From positions 62,001-126,000 of the forward strand of contig JAPFQT010000086.1 of NCBI GenBank assembly GCA_027627225.1: a stretch of 64,000 nt of DNA, written 5' to 3'. The stretch is from Congeria kusceri. Taxonomy: Eukaryota; Mollusca; Bivalvia; Myida; Dreissenidae. The notes beneath the pieces were generated by a model. The model was given only the letters and a program-made list of their open reading frames with translations, had not been told where the DNA came from and did not search any database. Shown here one piece after another: positions 1-12,019 of this stretch (position 1 is the stretch's first letter; each line of letters opens with the position of its first letter). The position numbers and the translations under genes were made by a program.

Positions 1-348
1 AAATATGATCAGACTAAATGTAACTGCTTGATAGAGTTCTGAAAGCGCGTTCTGTCAAGGTCACCCTGCGTCCACAAGTCCGCCTGGTCTATCACTCATG
101 CCTAGTTCTAAACACGTGAAACTGTCGTCTGTGTGAACTGTCGTCTGCGCGTCTGCTGAGCTCCTTATCACGCGTTCGATTTCAAGTCTACCAACCGAAA
201 GCGAGTGACGCATATTGACCGTCTTGCCTCCTCCATTTCCGTCCTCCTCCGTACAAACAGGTACCCAGGTACCGGCGTTACAGTTACGTGCGTTATGAAG
301 AAAAACCGTGCGTGTGTTAAATGATGTAGCTATAAATGTGTGTACATC
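1..348. other. Unassigned flank
   Basis: Mixed-composition sequence with no open frame, repeat or RNA motif that I can support. It leads directly into the 24-bp minisatellite. Confidence 0.5.
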
Positions 349-1031
349 TGTCCGCCCATGAACATGTATGTGTCCGCCAATTATTATGTATGTGTCCGCC
401 TATGAGCATTTATGAACATGAGAGTGTCCGCCTAAGAACGTGTATGTGACCGCCTATGAACGTGTATGTGACCGCCTAAGAACGTGTATGTGACCGCCTA
501 AGAACGTGTATGTGACCGCCTATAAACATGTATGTGTCCGCCCATGAACTAGTATTTGTCCGCCTTTGAACGTGTATGTGTCCGCCTATGAACGTGTTTG
601 TGTCCGTCGATGATCGTGTGTGTGTCCGCCTTTAAACGTGTATGTGTCCAACTATAAACGTGTGTGTGTGTCCGCCTATAAACGTGTGTGTGTGTCCCCC
701 TATACACGTGTGTGTGTCCGCCTATACACGTGTGTGTGTGTCCGCCTATACACGTGTGTGTGTGTCCGCCTATAAACGTGTGTGTGTGTCCGCCTATAAA
801 CGTGTTTGTGTGTCCGCCTATAAACGTGTGTGTGTTCCGCCTATAAACGTGTGAGTGTGTCCGCCTATAAATGTGTGTGTGTGTCCGCCTATAAACGTGT
901 GTGTGTGTCCGCCTACACACGTGTATGTGTCCGCCTATACACGTGTGTGTGTGTCCGCCTATAAACGTGTGTGTGTCCGCCTATGCACGTGTGTATGTGT
1001 CCGCTTATGAACGTGCATGTGCCCGCCTACA
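349..1031. repeat. 24-bp minisatellite (tgtccgcctataaacgtgtg type)
   Basis: About 28 degenerate units of 22-28 bp, each built from a gtccgcctat block followed by aaacgtg or acacgtg and a short (tg)n run. Length variation sits mostly in the tg run, which points to slippage inside a minisatellite. The 5' units (349-560) are more diverged than the central ones. Frames are open on both strands only because a 24-bp period preserves frame, so I do not call a gene. Confidence 0.95.
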
Positions 1032-1204
1032 TTCAACTTAGCGAACGTTTCATTTTTTTTTCAGTATGTATTAAAATTAGACTTTATATCCCGCATTATT
1101 AAATTGCGTGTCGATTGTTAGTTTCTGATTCAAGTATTTTGAATTTTAATGGCTGTGTAAAAAGCCGAGTCTTTTTTGTTAAACTACGGCGACGATTACT
1201 CGAC

Positions 1205-1860
1205 ATGTTAATTAAGAAATAATTTTCGATTTATCGTTGTTTATCGGCCAATGAACAATGATTTGAAGTTCTGATGCGTAGGAATTAAACCACGAGGGCA
1301 TTAGCCCGAGTTCAAAGGGCCTAAAAAAATTGTTGTTTCAGGTTACATGCCCAAAAAAATTAGGGTAGGTAGGTAGAGATTTATTTTTTGTATTTGTTAA
1401 ACGGTCATCTTGAAGATTCTAAAACTGAATAAATATTCAAAACATATCAGTAATATCCTTAAACTTTTTTATAAGTAGATGCTATCAAAACAAAACACTT
1501 ATTTATCCAAAAACACATTTAATTATTGAAAAATGTTAAATAAAACAAAAATATATCTGACAAACCCAATACAATGTTATCGGGTCGAGGCATTTTTTTA
1601 GGGAAGGTCGGGTAGGTTTTGTTACGCCTTAATAGCAATGCATCAGAACGACAAAGAGTTGTTTATTGGCCGATAAACAGCGATAATGCGAAAATTATTT
1701 CGATTCTAACATAATTTGACATATTTTTGCAATTGTAATTGGAACTACTTTTTATTATGCTCTGCTCAAAATCGTACTTTTTGCGTTGTTTATTGGGTAG
1801 TTTAACAACGATAATTGTATTCTATGTCTATAGAAAAATTAGCGAGTATATTGTTAGAAC
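1205..1860 (+). mobile_element. Dispersed palindromic element N1, copy 1, with an internal insertion
   Basis: The ends match the block at 22,250-22,560: cgttgtttat..ccaat near 1,235, ggaattaaaccacgagggc at 1,281, a catcagaacgaca block at 1,641, and ttgcgttgtttattgg near 1,780. The left and right parts are split by about 300 bp (1,320-1,625) that is absent from the 22 kb copy. The insert carries gggtaggt motifs near both ends. There is no coding capacity, so it is probably a non-autonomous DNA element. Its class is not determined. Confidence 0.6.
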
Positions 1861-2156
1861 GACAAATGCAAACTGAGAAACAGTTGGGTTCTTTTTGTTA
1901 GAAATAAAATAAATAGCATTAAAAGCATTCGGAGCACGCAAGTGGATAAAAAGCATTTTCCGTCATAGAAAGTTATGTTGAATTTTTATTGTAAACAATA
2001 ATTCAATTTACGAAGAGAAAGAAGTTACTAGAAAACGAACAAATTTTTAATAAATTATTAATGTACTTTACAGATTTGTTTCAGCGCATTGAGCTAATGT
2101 TCTGTTTTACTCCGTTGCTTTTTATGTTGTTGTAGTGGACGTCGACAGAAATGTTT
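1861..2156. other. Unassigned AT-rich spacer
   Basis: AT-rich, with no supportable feature. Confidence 0.4.
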
Positions 2157-2157
2157 T

Positions 2158-3414
2158 TCTTTAGCTCACCTGAGCACAAAGTGCTAAATGGTGAGCTTAT
2201 GTGTTCAGTGGTTGTCCGTCGTCGTCGCCGTCAACGATTTGCTTCAAAACTCTTCTCCTCTGAAACCGCTATAGGTGGAAATTAATAAAACATTGTAAGA
2301 ATATTCCTTGGGTGGTATTATGTCAGATTATTGAAATTATTTTTTTATTTGCAAAAGAACTTGGCGGACAGTTGGTGGGGCTTTTTTACTTGTAAAAATA
2401 TTTTTGTCAAAACCCGCTAGTAGATTTCATAATAACTTCACAAAAATGTTCATTGGGTGAAATTCATTCAAAGTATTTTGATTCGTTGACAAACGTGGCC
2501 GCCAGGCGGCGGGGCAGTTTTCCTTCTATTTTTTTATTGAAAAATTTGTAAATCCTCTTTCTGAAACGGCATGCGAGATTGCAAAATAACTTTCAATAAA
2601 TATTCCTATGGTGAACCTCTACGAAATTCCTTTTAATCATTTTGTTTTGCTAAATACATGGCCGCCAAGGGTGGGCCAGTTTTTCTAAAATGGCTGTATA
2701 AAGTGTTCTTGTCGGACACCGCTTGCTAAATGTTTAAATAATTAACAGAAATATTCCGTAGGTGACCCTCTTCAAAATTCTTTCAGGTAATTTTTATTCG
2801 TTAAAAAACATGGTCGCAGGAGCCGAGGCAGTTTTCCATTAATGGCTCTACAGAACCCGTTGAATACTTTGTGTCCAAAACAATTATTTGGATTTCAGAA
2901 TAATTTCACAGAATTGTTCATTGGCTTAATCCCACCAAATGCCTTCAAATAATTTGGATTCGTTAAAAAGGGTTGCCTTCAGAGGGCGCTTTTCCGTATA
3001 CGGCTATATAGAAACCCTTTGCAAATCTTTTCTGAAACCGGGATTTTGAAATAATTTCACAGAAATGCTCTTTGGGTAACACTACACAATTCCTCCATAT
3101 TATTTTGATTCGTTACAAACATGGCTGAAATTAGGCTAGGAAGTTTTCCACGGTCGGCTTTATTGAAGGCTTAAAGAATCTTCTTGTCACAAACCACTGC
3201 TTGTATTTCAAAATACTTTCAGAGAAATGTTTCTGGGTTAACTTTCTATCAAATTCCTTAAATTATTTCATTCGTTAAACATGACTGTCGGTAATCTGTC
3301 TTTTTTATACGTTGTCAACATTGTTCTACAAAAATCGGTAAACATATGCACGCTATTAAATTTGATTTAATAAACTCAGGTGAGCGACCCAGGGCCATCG
3401 TGGCCCTTTTGTTT
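2158..3414 (+). mobile_element. Tandem-core element, family 2 (HINE/pearl-like), full-length copy
   Basis: The 5' end is a hairpin: agctcacc (2,163) pairs with ggtgagct (2,190), enclosing agcac/gtgct. The subterminal repeat ctcacctga near the start is inverted as tcaggtgag at about 3,376-3,384. The 3' end is a second hairpin, agggccatcgtggccct, followed by tttgttt. The core is about seven degenerate monomers of about 155 bp, each containing versions of 'ttcacagaaatgttc..gggtga', 'attttgattcgtta', 'catggccgcc' and 'cagttttcc'. There is no ORF. The layout fits non-autonomous Helentrons, and bivalve 'pearl' elements are similar. Family assignment is an inference. Confidence 0.75.
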
Positions 3415-4288
3415 ATGTACGTGAGTACACTCGCACAATACATCTTCCTTTGTTACTGGTCATACATGCTACAGATATGGTGGCATCTTGACGTCCTTTC
3501 CTTTCAAGTAGATGATTCTGAGAATAAATTTTAGGTTACAATATACTAATTCCAATCCTTATGTAATTTAATGTAAAAGCGATAACTTTAACCAAAAATA
3601 AATGCAACATTTTGCACATAGGGACCCTCATAACTATACATATTCTTAAAGAGCATTCTAAGCTGAATTGATTTAAGCAATAAATAGGTATGTCATCGAA
3701 TATGTATAAAAGAACTCTACACTAAACAAAGTTAACTGTTTTATCACCATCATTTTAGCGGCTACTTTCTAGTTGAATGTAACCCGCCTCAGCGCAAGTG
3801 TCATACTGTAGTCTCCAATCTTAAAACATATCAATGATTTATTTGTGCATACCAATGCTTACCCTACCAACATCTCCAAAAAAGAATATCAAAGCAAGTG
3901 CTTAAACGTAAAAACATGTCTTCGAGTTAAACTTGTTGATTTATTTAGAGAGTACAGCACATGACTTATTTATTTAGTGTAATGCGACCTAAATAATTAT
4001 GAATAAATTCAATTTCATTTTGGAACGAAGAAAACTGGTCACATGTATACTTTCATAAAATCAGCGTTTACGAATAAATAATCTAGTTACATAATTTTTG
4101 TCACGTAAGCAGGTAGAGATATCAACATATCGACTTTTTTTTTTCTTTTTAATCGAGGGAGAATTAATCCCCACTAAAAAACATAACTCAACAATAATTC
4201 CGGTTCTAGCAAGGGAGACAACTCGACGTTACTAATTTGTAAAGTTCTGCAGCAGATGTTTTCCTTTCGTTGAATCGACCTGGGGTGG
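3415..4288. other. Unassigned AT-rich spacer
   Basis: No repeat unit, tRNA-like structure or convincing coding frame seen. The 62-aa frame starting at 3,346 overlaps the end of the family-2 element and has no coding features. Confidence 0.4.
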
Positions 4289-4566
4289 TATTCCAGAAAC
4301 ATCTTTAGTGGTATCCTATTCTTAACCTTATAATCAAAATTTTGTTTCACGTTTTATTTCCTTTGTACAGTGCAGTGTGCTTAATGTTCATTAATTATCA
4401 CCTATAGTATAATTGTTCGTTCATATAAAGATTAAAAGTATTACTGCTTGTTTATTTAAACATCAACATATTCAAACAATTATAATGTAGTTTTTAAAAT
4501 ATGACATTTGAAATTTTAAACTTAGGTGAACATATTTTAAGAAACACTTATGATGTTTCTGGAATA
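4289..4566. mobile_element. Short TIR element M1, copy 1
   Basis: The left end tattccagaaacatct is repeated inverted as gatgtttctggaata at the right end. The interior is AT-rich and non-coding. The same termini bound 6,632-6,864 and 23,946-24,130. This is MITE-like in size and structure. The terminal TA could be part of the TIR or a TA target duplication. Confidence 0.7.
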
Positions 4567-5337
4567 TTGACCCTGACTATATTACAATATTTAACCAATT
4601 TACACACTTCTAAAGTAACATTTTGTTTTTCATTTTCTTTTACCTGTTATGGTGTTGGCAGCGAATAAAAAAGTTCATTGAATCAAAGAATATTAGTACG
4701 AAAATAAATTAATTTGGTTTGTGGACTTTTTGCTGAAAAATCTTTAAAATGATTTTTACTCGAAAACGACGAAGAAAAAACACAAGAGTTAATATACAAC
4801 AGACACACAAACTAATGTGTGTTTGAAGTTTGGATAAAATAATAATAGGGACACTCGTTCATTTTAATTAAACGTTTGAAACCGTGTTGTTCTGCAGCAC
4901 GCTGCGAGAAACGTCACCCGTGAGTTCAAGCAGTTAATGTAATTATGCAGTACATTCAGAAACCAGTATTCATACTAAACTGTTGAAGGGCTTGCCCAGT
5001 CGGAAAAAAAAACATTAAAACCGTCAACTGGCCCTAATTTTTGAACTTGTCGAAAAAAATGTTTGTTGATGTTTTATTGATGTACTAACTACACATGGAA
5101 GTGTAATAGTTATATATGAAAGTATACAATATGCTACAGTGGGTGATACACTAGATTTAGAACATATTTGGAACAAACTTAAACATAATACATATTTATA
5201 GAATTTGCAAAAGCTCCGAATTATTGATATCGGAATTTTTCCAACTCTGTGCATGTCTGTTCTTACTGCACGTTGCCAGGGGCGTGCCTAGACATACGCG
5301 CGTGCATTCACTTTGAAAACATATCTTTAATTTAAAC
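4567..5337. other. Unassigned AT-rich spacer with an isolated caggggcgtgcctag motif
   Basis: Mostly AT-rich. A single caggggcgtgcctag at about 5,277 resembles the hAT-type terminus seen intact at 24,279, but no partner end was found, so it may be a solo fragment. Confidence 0.35.
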
Positions 5338-5522
5338 CTATTTATTTATAAGTTCGATTTTGTCCAAAGCCATATTGAGGCATTTTCGAGTCCGTTTCCT
5401 GGGAAGAGTTAATTCTTGGTGTTTTTGAAAAAGATCTTCCGCACGCTCTCCGAGTAGGGATCGAATCCACGACCTCCTGATCGCAAGAGGGACTCCATAA
5501 CAACACTGCGACCTAACACCTA
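5338..5522 (-). mobile_element. tRNA-derived SINE, family S1
   Basis: Read on the minus strand: a tRNA-like head with the A-box region degraded, a B-box-like ggattcgatccct, then a body with aggaaacggactcgaaaatg, ending in a short A-rich tail. It aligns with the best copy at 23,607-23,805. The open frame across it is SINE sequence, not a gene. Confidence 0.85.
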
Positions 5523-6357
5523 CAACATATATTTTCAAAAAGCTGTATTATATCTTTTAAATAAAAACTGGTGTCATTTTATCCATAGAAGCCATTTAAA
5601 TAACAGTTTTGCTACTCCAGAAATACATGCATAATTTATTTCAAGGTTTAACAATGCCCGCACTGTTGCCCGTCGCCCTCCAGCACATGTGCGTTTTTTC
5701 AGATTCAACCTCAGATACGGCCCTTGACGGTTTGTATGTTTAAATGCTCTGAGATTTAAGCAAAAAGGTGGAAAATTGTACATCTTTTATTCGAACTAGT
5801 AAAAGTTTAACACAAACTTGAAGATCTAATAGCAAAAGCACAAACATAAACTATATGAAAATCTATGGGCAAATTTTGGAACTATACTTAAAATTAGCAG
5901 GTCTGGTATTTACAAAAAGTTGCAGTAGCAAATAAGATACAACAAGTCTGTTTATAAATATGGGCCCATGTGTCACTTGTAAACATATTTTAATCAATGG
6001 ATTATTCAAGGCTGGTATTTTCAAGGAATTTTAAAAGAAAATTAAACAAAAAATCATAAAAGTATAATTTTGACTTTTTTCACTAACTTAAGAATGACTT
6101 ATGAATCTTTATAAATATGGGCCCACGTGTCTGTTGTAAATATATTTGAAACAAAAGTCGAGCGGAAGCCAAAATAAGCTTCCCTGTATGACACGTGAAT
6201 TTCACAATTTCCTCGTGATTTGCTGTAATCGGTCGAAGTAGGAAACGTTCACTGACCGTACATGTACACTGTGCACGAGGAAATCGTGAAGTTGCAGGAC
6301 ATTCTCTACTGCACGCAATGAACGTTTATTTATTCAACAATTTCTTAGTATTATAAT
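5523..6357. other. Unassigned spacer
   Basis: AT-rich. A short direct repeat around tataaatatgggcccatgtg (about 5,955) recurs at about 6,111 with slight change. Nothing else supportable. Confidence 0.4.
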
Positions 6358-6405
6358 CTGTAATAATAATAACAATAATAATAATAATAATAACAATAAT
6401 AAACG

Positions 6406-6439
<34 letters not shown>

Positions 6440-6492
6440 TTATTATTATTATCATTATTATTATTAAATAATAGTAACATTAATAATAATAT
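6358..6492. repeat. (AAT)n/(ATT)n microsatellite forming a palindrome
   Basis: A run of aataat units switches near 6,427 to attatt units, so the two halves are complementary and can fold into a long hairpin. Confidence 0.95.
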
Positions 6493-6631
6493 TTCTTTTA
6501 TTCATTACCAATCCGTTGATATTGTACAGATCTTGAGACATATTTCTCTTATGTTATCAACATAATTTCGTTATGATGTGGTTTAACATTCATGAATATA
6601 GTCTACATAGTAAAAGGGATAACTGTGGCCC

Positions 6632-6864
6632 TATTCCAGAAACATGGTAAATTTACTGTAAAATATGTAGTTCCAATTGTGACAGCTATTAGTTTATATA
6701 CATCATTTAAATTTATGAGTTCCTTTACAGTTGTGTAAACAATAATTTATAATAAGTTGGAAATTAATAAATACTAAGCCCAATGTGATATGTACATAAC
6801 ATTAAATGCGAACGAAAAATAGTGATATAAAGATAAGATTCTACTTTAGATGTTTCTGAAATGT
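6632..6864. mobile_element. Short TIR element M1, copy 2
   Basis: The left end tattccagaaacatgg and right end gatgtttctgaaatg match the M1 termini, with a few mismatches. AT-rich non-coding interior. Confidence 0.6.
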
Positions 6865-7050
6865 GGCCTGAGGAGGTAAACACTGTCCGGAAGCGCGTCT
6901 GTCTCTTTCTCCGAGAAAATGTGGAGGGATATGCTTTAATAGAGAGATCAGTGAGGCGATAATACACTTTGATTTTTGTTTTTCGTGTTACTAAACAGTG
7001 GTTTCTATGGCAACAAATGAAATATTGCACAACAACAAAAATCACGCTAC

Positions 7051-8097
7051 TTTTTAGCTCGACTATTCGAAGAATAGATGAGCTTACCTAGTAGCCCCTG
7101 CGTTGGCGTCCGCGTCCGCGTCTGAATTTGTTTAAAGTTTTTATAAGTCTTGTAACTTCAAAACTACATAAGTTATTCACTTGAAACTTGGAATATACCT
7201 TTGTCATCAACTCCAATGTCAGGGGCAAAATTTCCCATAACTCTGTTTTGTATTTTGACAGAGTTATCCCCCTTTTTCACTTAGATCTTCGGGTTAAAAT
7301 TTATGTTCAAAAGTTTTGTAAATTCAAAACCATTAAGTTATTCAATTTAAACTCGGAAATAACCTTTGTCATCAACTCCAGTATCAAAGGCAATATTCCC
7401 TATATCTCTGTTTTGTATTTTGACAGAGTTATGCCTCTTTTTCACATGGATTTTAAGGTTAAAGTTTATGTTCAAAAGTTTTGTTACTTTAATACTTCAA
7501 AAGCTATTAACTTGAAACTTGGAATATACTTTTGTCATCAACTCCAGTATCAGGGTGAACATTCCCCATAACTCTATTTTGTATTTTGACAGAGTTATGC
7601 CCTTTATTTACATATATTTTCGGTTAAAGTTTATATAGAAAAGTGTTGTAACTTCAAAACTGCATCAGTTTTTCACTTGTAACTTGGAACTTACCTTTGT
7701 CATCAACTCTAGTATCAGGGGCAACATTACCCATTACTCTGTTTTGTATTTTGACAGAGTAATGACCCTTGTTCGCATAGATGTTCTGGTTAAAGTTTAT
7801 ATTCAAAAGTTTTGAAACTTCAAAACTACACTTAGAACTTGGAACTAACCTTTGTCATCAACTCTAGTATCAGGGGCAACATTACCCATATCTCTGTTTT
7901 GTATTTGGACAGAGTTAGCCCACTTTTTACATAGACTTTGTGGTTAAAGTTTGTGTTCCAAAAATTTATAGATAATAAAAGGCTTCGCTTAAAAGTTTTG
8001 TATTTTAACAAATTCATGCCCCTTCCACTATCCAAAATATGAACCAACTGAAATTCTTCGAATAGTCGAGCGCGCTGTCCTCTGACAGCTCTTGTTT
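7051..8097 (+). mobile_element. Tandem-core element, family 1 (HINE-like), full-length copy
   Basis: The 5' hairpin is agctc-ga-ctattc-gaa-gaatag-at-gagct (7,056-7,084). Its gctcgactattcgaag segment recurs as an exact inverse, cttcgaatagtcgagc, near 8,056. The 3' hairpin gctgtc-ctct-gacagc is followed by tcttgttt. Between them lie about five monomers of about 180 bp with recurring 'cttcaaaactacat', 'ttcacttgaaacttggaa', 'cctttgtcatcaactcc' and 'tctgttttgtattttgacagagttatg'. The open frames inside are repeat-derived. Confidence 0.8.
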
Positions 8098-8234
8098 CTC
8101 CTGGGCTGATTTGGATTGGGTAAACATTCGCGAAGAAAGTGAACATTACGTAATGTCATTACGGACTGTCAAGATTAGTTTAAATTACATTTCTATATAA
8201 AAGATTGAATGTCAAAAGCCAATTGGTTATTGAG

Positions 8235-8388
8235 ACACTTTCAAGTCCGTTTCCTGCGAAGAACCACTACGCGATGACTTTTGAGGAAGATCACTCGAAG
8301 GCTTCCGGAGTAGGGATCAAACTCACAATCTTCCGATCGAAAGGCGGATATCACATAAATTATATCACAGCGACATGATGATGTAACA
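8235..8388 (-). mobile_element. tRNA-derived SINE, family S1, diverged copy
   Basis: The minus strand reads S1 order: a gtcgctgtgatataat head, ggaagattgtgagtttgatccct (B-box region), then aggaaacggacttgaaagtgtc. The A-box region is damaged. Confidence 0.75.
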
Positions 8389-8599
8389 AAAGTGTTTGTA
8401 ATAGAACACATAGAACTATCATGCTGCAACTTTATTTCGTGTATGATTTTGATGTTTTAAAATTCAACGAAGCGAGTGAGCATTGTAAAAACAATCTAAA
8501 GTCATAGTGGACCGTCCGTCCGTCTGTCAGTGAAAGCCTTTATCCTTCTATAACTCAACATGTGCACAAGCTAGGTTCATGAAACGTTATGTCGCATAA

Positions 8600-9550
8600 T
8601 TGTGTGCGGCCGTCGTCGTGTCACTTGGCTGTGTTCCGTCGTTGTGTCGCCTGGTTGTGTTCCATTGTTGTGTCGCTTGGTTGAGTTCCGTCGTTGTGAC
8701 GCTTGGATTTATTCCGTTGTTGTGACGCTTGGTTGACTTCCGTCGTGTTGCTTGGTTCTATTCTGTCGTTGTTTCGCTTGGTTGAGTTCCGTCGTTGTTT
8801 CGCTTGCGTGTGTCCTGCCTTTGTTGTCTTGGTTGTGTTCTGTCGTTGTATCGCTTTGATGTATTCCGTTGTTGTGACGCCTGGTTGACTTCTGTCGTTC
8901 TGTCTCTTAGTTGAATTCCATCGTTGTGTCGCTTGGTTGTGTCCGGCCTTTGTGTTGCTTTGTTGTGTCCGGCCTTTGTGTCGCTTGGTTGTTTTCCGTC
9001 GTTGTGTCACTTGGTTGAGTTCCGTCGTTGTGTCGTTGTGGCTCTTAGTTGAGTTCTGTCGTTATGTCTCCTGGTTCAGTCCAATCGTCGTGTCGTTTGG
9101 TTATGTCCGGCCGTTGAGTCTCTTGGTTTAGTTCCGTCGTTGTGTCTCTTGGTTGAGTCCCATCGTTGTGACGCTTGGTTGTGTTACGTTGTTGTGTCGC
9201 TTGGTTGGTTTTCGTTGTTGTATCGCTTGGTTGTATTATGCTGTTGTGTCGCCTGGTTGTGTTACGCTGTTGTGTCGCCTGGTTGTGTTACGCTGTTGTG
9301 TCGCCTGGTTGTGTTACGTTGTTGTGTAGCCAGGTTATGTAACGCTGTTGTGTCGCCAGTTTGTGTTACGCTGTTGTGTCGCTTGGTTGTGTTACGCTGT
9401 TGTGTCGCTTGGTTGTGTTACGCTGTTGTGTCGCCTGATTGTTTTACGCTGTTGTGTCGCAAGGTTGTGTTACGCTGTTGTGTCGCCTGGATGTGTTACG
9501 CTGTTGTTTCGCCTGGTGTTCTTACGCTGTTGTATCGCCTGGTTGGATAA
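8600..9550. repeat. 26-bp minisatellite, block 1
   Basis: About 36 units of 'gttgtgtcgcctggttgtgttacgct' type, period 26 bp. The 5' half is degenerate with ccgtc ends, and the 3' half (9,230-9,550) is more uniform with acgct ends. Since 26 is not a multiple of 3, the long Val/Leu/Cys-rich frames step through all frames and are not proteins. The same unit recurs at 19,140-19,720. Confidence 0.95.
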
Positions 9551-9582
9551 ACTGTCATGGTACGCATGTTTCCTGTTTTGTA

Positions 9583-9890
9583 GAAGTCTATAAAGTAAAG
9601 TAAAGTGTTTTTATTACTGCATCGCCTCTAGCGATTAAGGGATATCCAGTTTTGACTTATGAGACACCTTGACTGATGAACACCTTTACTCCCAATTCCT
9701 ATCCTATATGCCGGGCGCTTGGCAGAAAGGCAATCGGTACCCTTCGATTTAAGTGGCTGTGGGTAGACAACCGGCCATATCAGAACAAGCCCTGGGCGAG
9801 ACTCGAACTTTCAACCTCCCGCAGTAGACTCGAAACTTCGATCTCCCGCTCTGTATGCGAACACCCTAATCACTAGGCCACAGAGACGGT
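9583..9890 (-). mobile_element. tRNA-derived SINE, family S2, with duplicated B-box segment
   Basis: Minus strand: the tRNA-like head begins gtctctgtggcctagtgatt (A-box tggcctagtga), followed by two tandem copies of a roughly 28-bp segment that each contain a gttcgagtc-type B-box (9,793-9,848). A body follows with gttgtctacccac and ataggaattggga, and a tail of agtaaag-type repeats (9,591-9,606). It differs from S1 throughout. Confidence 0.75.
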
Positions 9891-10389
9891 TATATTGACC
9901 CGACTTGCCCCTCTGCTGTTATACCATTTATGCATGTTGATGTGATTTATTTATTGTTGTTCAAATGCGACGATATTTCGTGTGTGTTATTTAGACAAAC
10001 AGTATATTGATTAATCACGAGAGTAATAAAACAGTTAAATTAATACCGGTATTTTATTGTATTTGTGTTTTACGTGTATTTTTCGTACATATATACATAC
10101 CTCTGGAGCTTTGCAGTTGTATGTCTAAATGGAGATTCATTATTATTTAGGAAGTGTTGTATTACTTAAATCGTACACATAGTTATAACACTTGTCCTTA
10201 TTTTTATGTCGGAAAAACAAGTGTGCTCCGAATTTTAATGTGAGCATTTTATGGTGAAGAAAATGTTCGTGAAAGTGTGTGGAAGAACAAGTATTGCACT
10301 ACTACAGTTAAGTATTCGTACATTAAAACGATCTGTTGATCAGCTGCATAGAGGCTATTGTCTAATGGTGCCCATATACAATACATATA
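9891..10389. other. Unassigned spacer
   Basis: AT-rich, with no supportable feature. It leads into truncated family-1 monomers. Confidence 0.4.
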
Positions 10390-11320
10390 TGTATTCCTTT
10401 CAAACTTGGAATATACCTTGGTCATTAACTCTTACATCAGTTGCAATATTCCCTAATAACTCTTTTTTGTATTCTGACATAGTTATGCCCCATTTTCACG
10501 TAGATTTTCTAGTTAATGTTTATATTTAAAAGTCGTATCACTTGAAAACTACATTAGTTATTCACTTGAAACTGGGAATGTACATTTGTCTTGAACTCTA
10601 ACATCAAGTGCAACATTCCCCCATATGCCTCTTATCACATATATTTTCGGGTTAAAGCGTGGGTTTTTTTCAAATGTCTTGTAAATTCAAAATTTAATCG
10701 ATTTTTCATTGAAACTTGTAATATACCAGCATCAGCAACATTCCCATAACTCTGTTTTGTATTTTGCCATAGTCACTTTTGCACATAGATTTTTTTATTT
10801 AAGTTTCTATTTAAAAGTCTTATAACTTCAAAACTTAATATGTTATTCAATTAAGACTTGGCATATACCTTTTTCATCATGACATCATTAGTTGCCAAAC
10901 TCCACATAACCTTGTTTTGTATTTTTACAGAGTTATTCCTATTTTCACATAGATGTTCAGTTTAATGTTTTTATTCAGTAGTCTTATAATTTCTAAACTA
11001 CATAAGGTATTCACTTGAACCTTGGAATACATCTTACTCCAGCATCAGTTGCAACAATCCGTATAACTCTGTGTTGTATTTGGACAGAGGTTTGCCTACT
11101 TTTTACATAGATTTTTGGGTTGACGTTTTTGTTTCAAAGTCTCAGTATAATTTCTAAAGTACATAAGGTATTCACTTAAAACTTGAAATAAATTGAAGAA
11201 ATAATTGCCATTATTCAGCTTTGTATTTCAACAAATGTATACTTCTCCCGCCATCCAAAATATTTACCAACTGAAATACTTCGAATAGTTGAGCGCGCTG
11301 TGCTCTGACAGCTCTTGTTT
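10390..11320 (+). mobile_element. Tandem-core element, family 1, 5'-truncated copy
   Basis: Monomers with 'cttgaaac(t)tggaatatacc', 'tcttgtaaattcaaaa' and 'ataactctgttttgtattt' run to an intact 3' end: cttcgaatagttgagcgcgc, hairpin ctgtgctctgacag, then ctcttgttt. The 5' hairpin is missing. Confidence 0.8.
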
Positions 11321-11732
11321 TTATTGGAACTTCATAGAAGTAATGCGTGTACTAACTAACTCATAATTGAACAGTAAAACAAATTCCATTAGTGAATATA
11401 ATAATTTATAATAAAAATCAAATAATTCAAATATTATAATTCGGCTCTATTGTGTTCGCGATCAAAATATCCTCATAAACATTCAGCGGACACGAAATGC
11501 ACTACCTAATAAGCACGGGAGACAACTGGACGTTACTTTTTGGCGATTTCCCAGCAGCAGTTGCTTCCCTTAGTTTGACTCTGATTATTCGCATGCTCTA
11601 AACTTACCAATTTTGTTTCACATTTCAGCTCACCTAGTATATAGTCGTTTTGCTTTGGCAGCGAATAATGTAATACAAGTTCATTGGGTTAAATAATATT
11701 TTACCAAACATTCGAGGAACTATTGGAAGAAA
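11321..11732. other. Unassigned AT-rich spacer
   Basis: Nothing supportable seen. Confidence 0.4.
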
Positions 11733-12019
11733 ATGTGAGCTTTGTAGTACCAGATTTTTCACAAATCCAATTTTTCACACATGTGTAAAATGGGATCTCA
11801 TTTTTCACAGGTGTGAAAAATAGGATCTCATTCTTCACACAGCGCAATCTCATTTTTTACATTTTCTGTGAAATGTGTGATCGAGTCCAGTTTGTGATAC
11901 GCACTCAAATCATATTCTTCACACATGAGAAAAAAGTGTTCACATTTTCAAAAAAGTGAATTTGCTACTTCATAATCCTATTTTTCACACTGTATGAGCC
12001 CGAAAAACACACGGGGTGA

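Noticed and set aside
549..920. 123-aa Thr/His/Arg-rich open frame
   Set aside because: Entirely inside the 24-bp minisatellite. Frame is kept only because 24 is divisible by 3.
7188..7571. 127-aa open frame
   Set aside because: Lies in the family-1 tandem core. The internal peptide repetition follows the 180-bp monomer.
9140..9593. Cys/Val/Leu-rich frames of 81-136 aa
   Set aside because: Products of the 26-bp minisatellite, seen in overlapping frames and likewise in block 2 at 19.1 kb.
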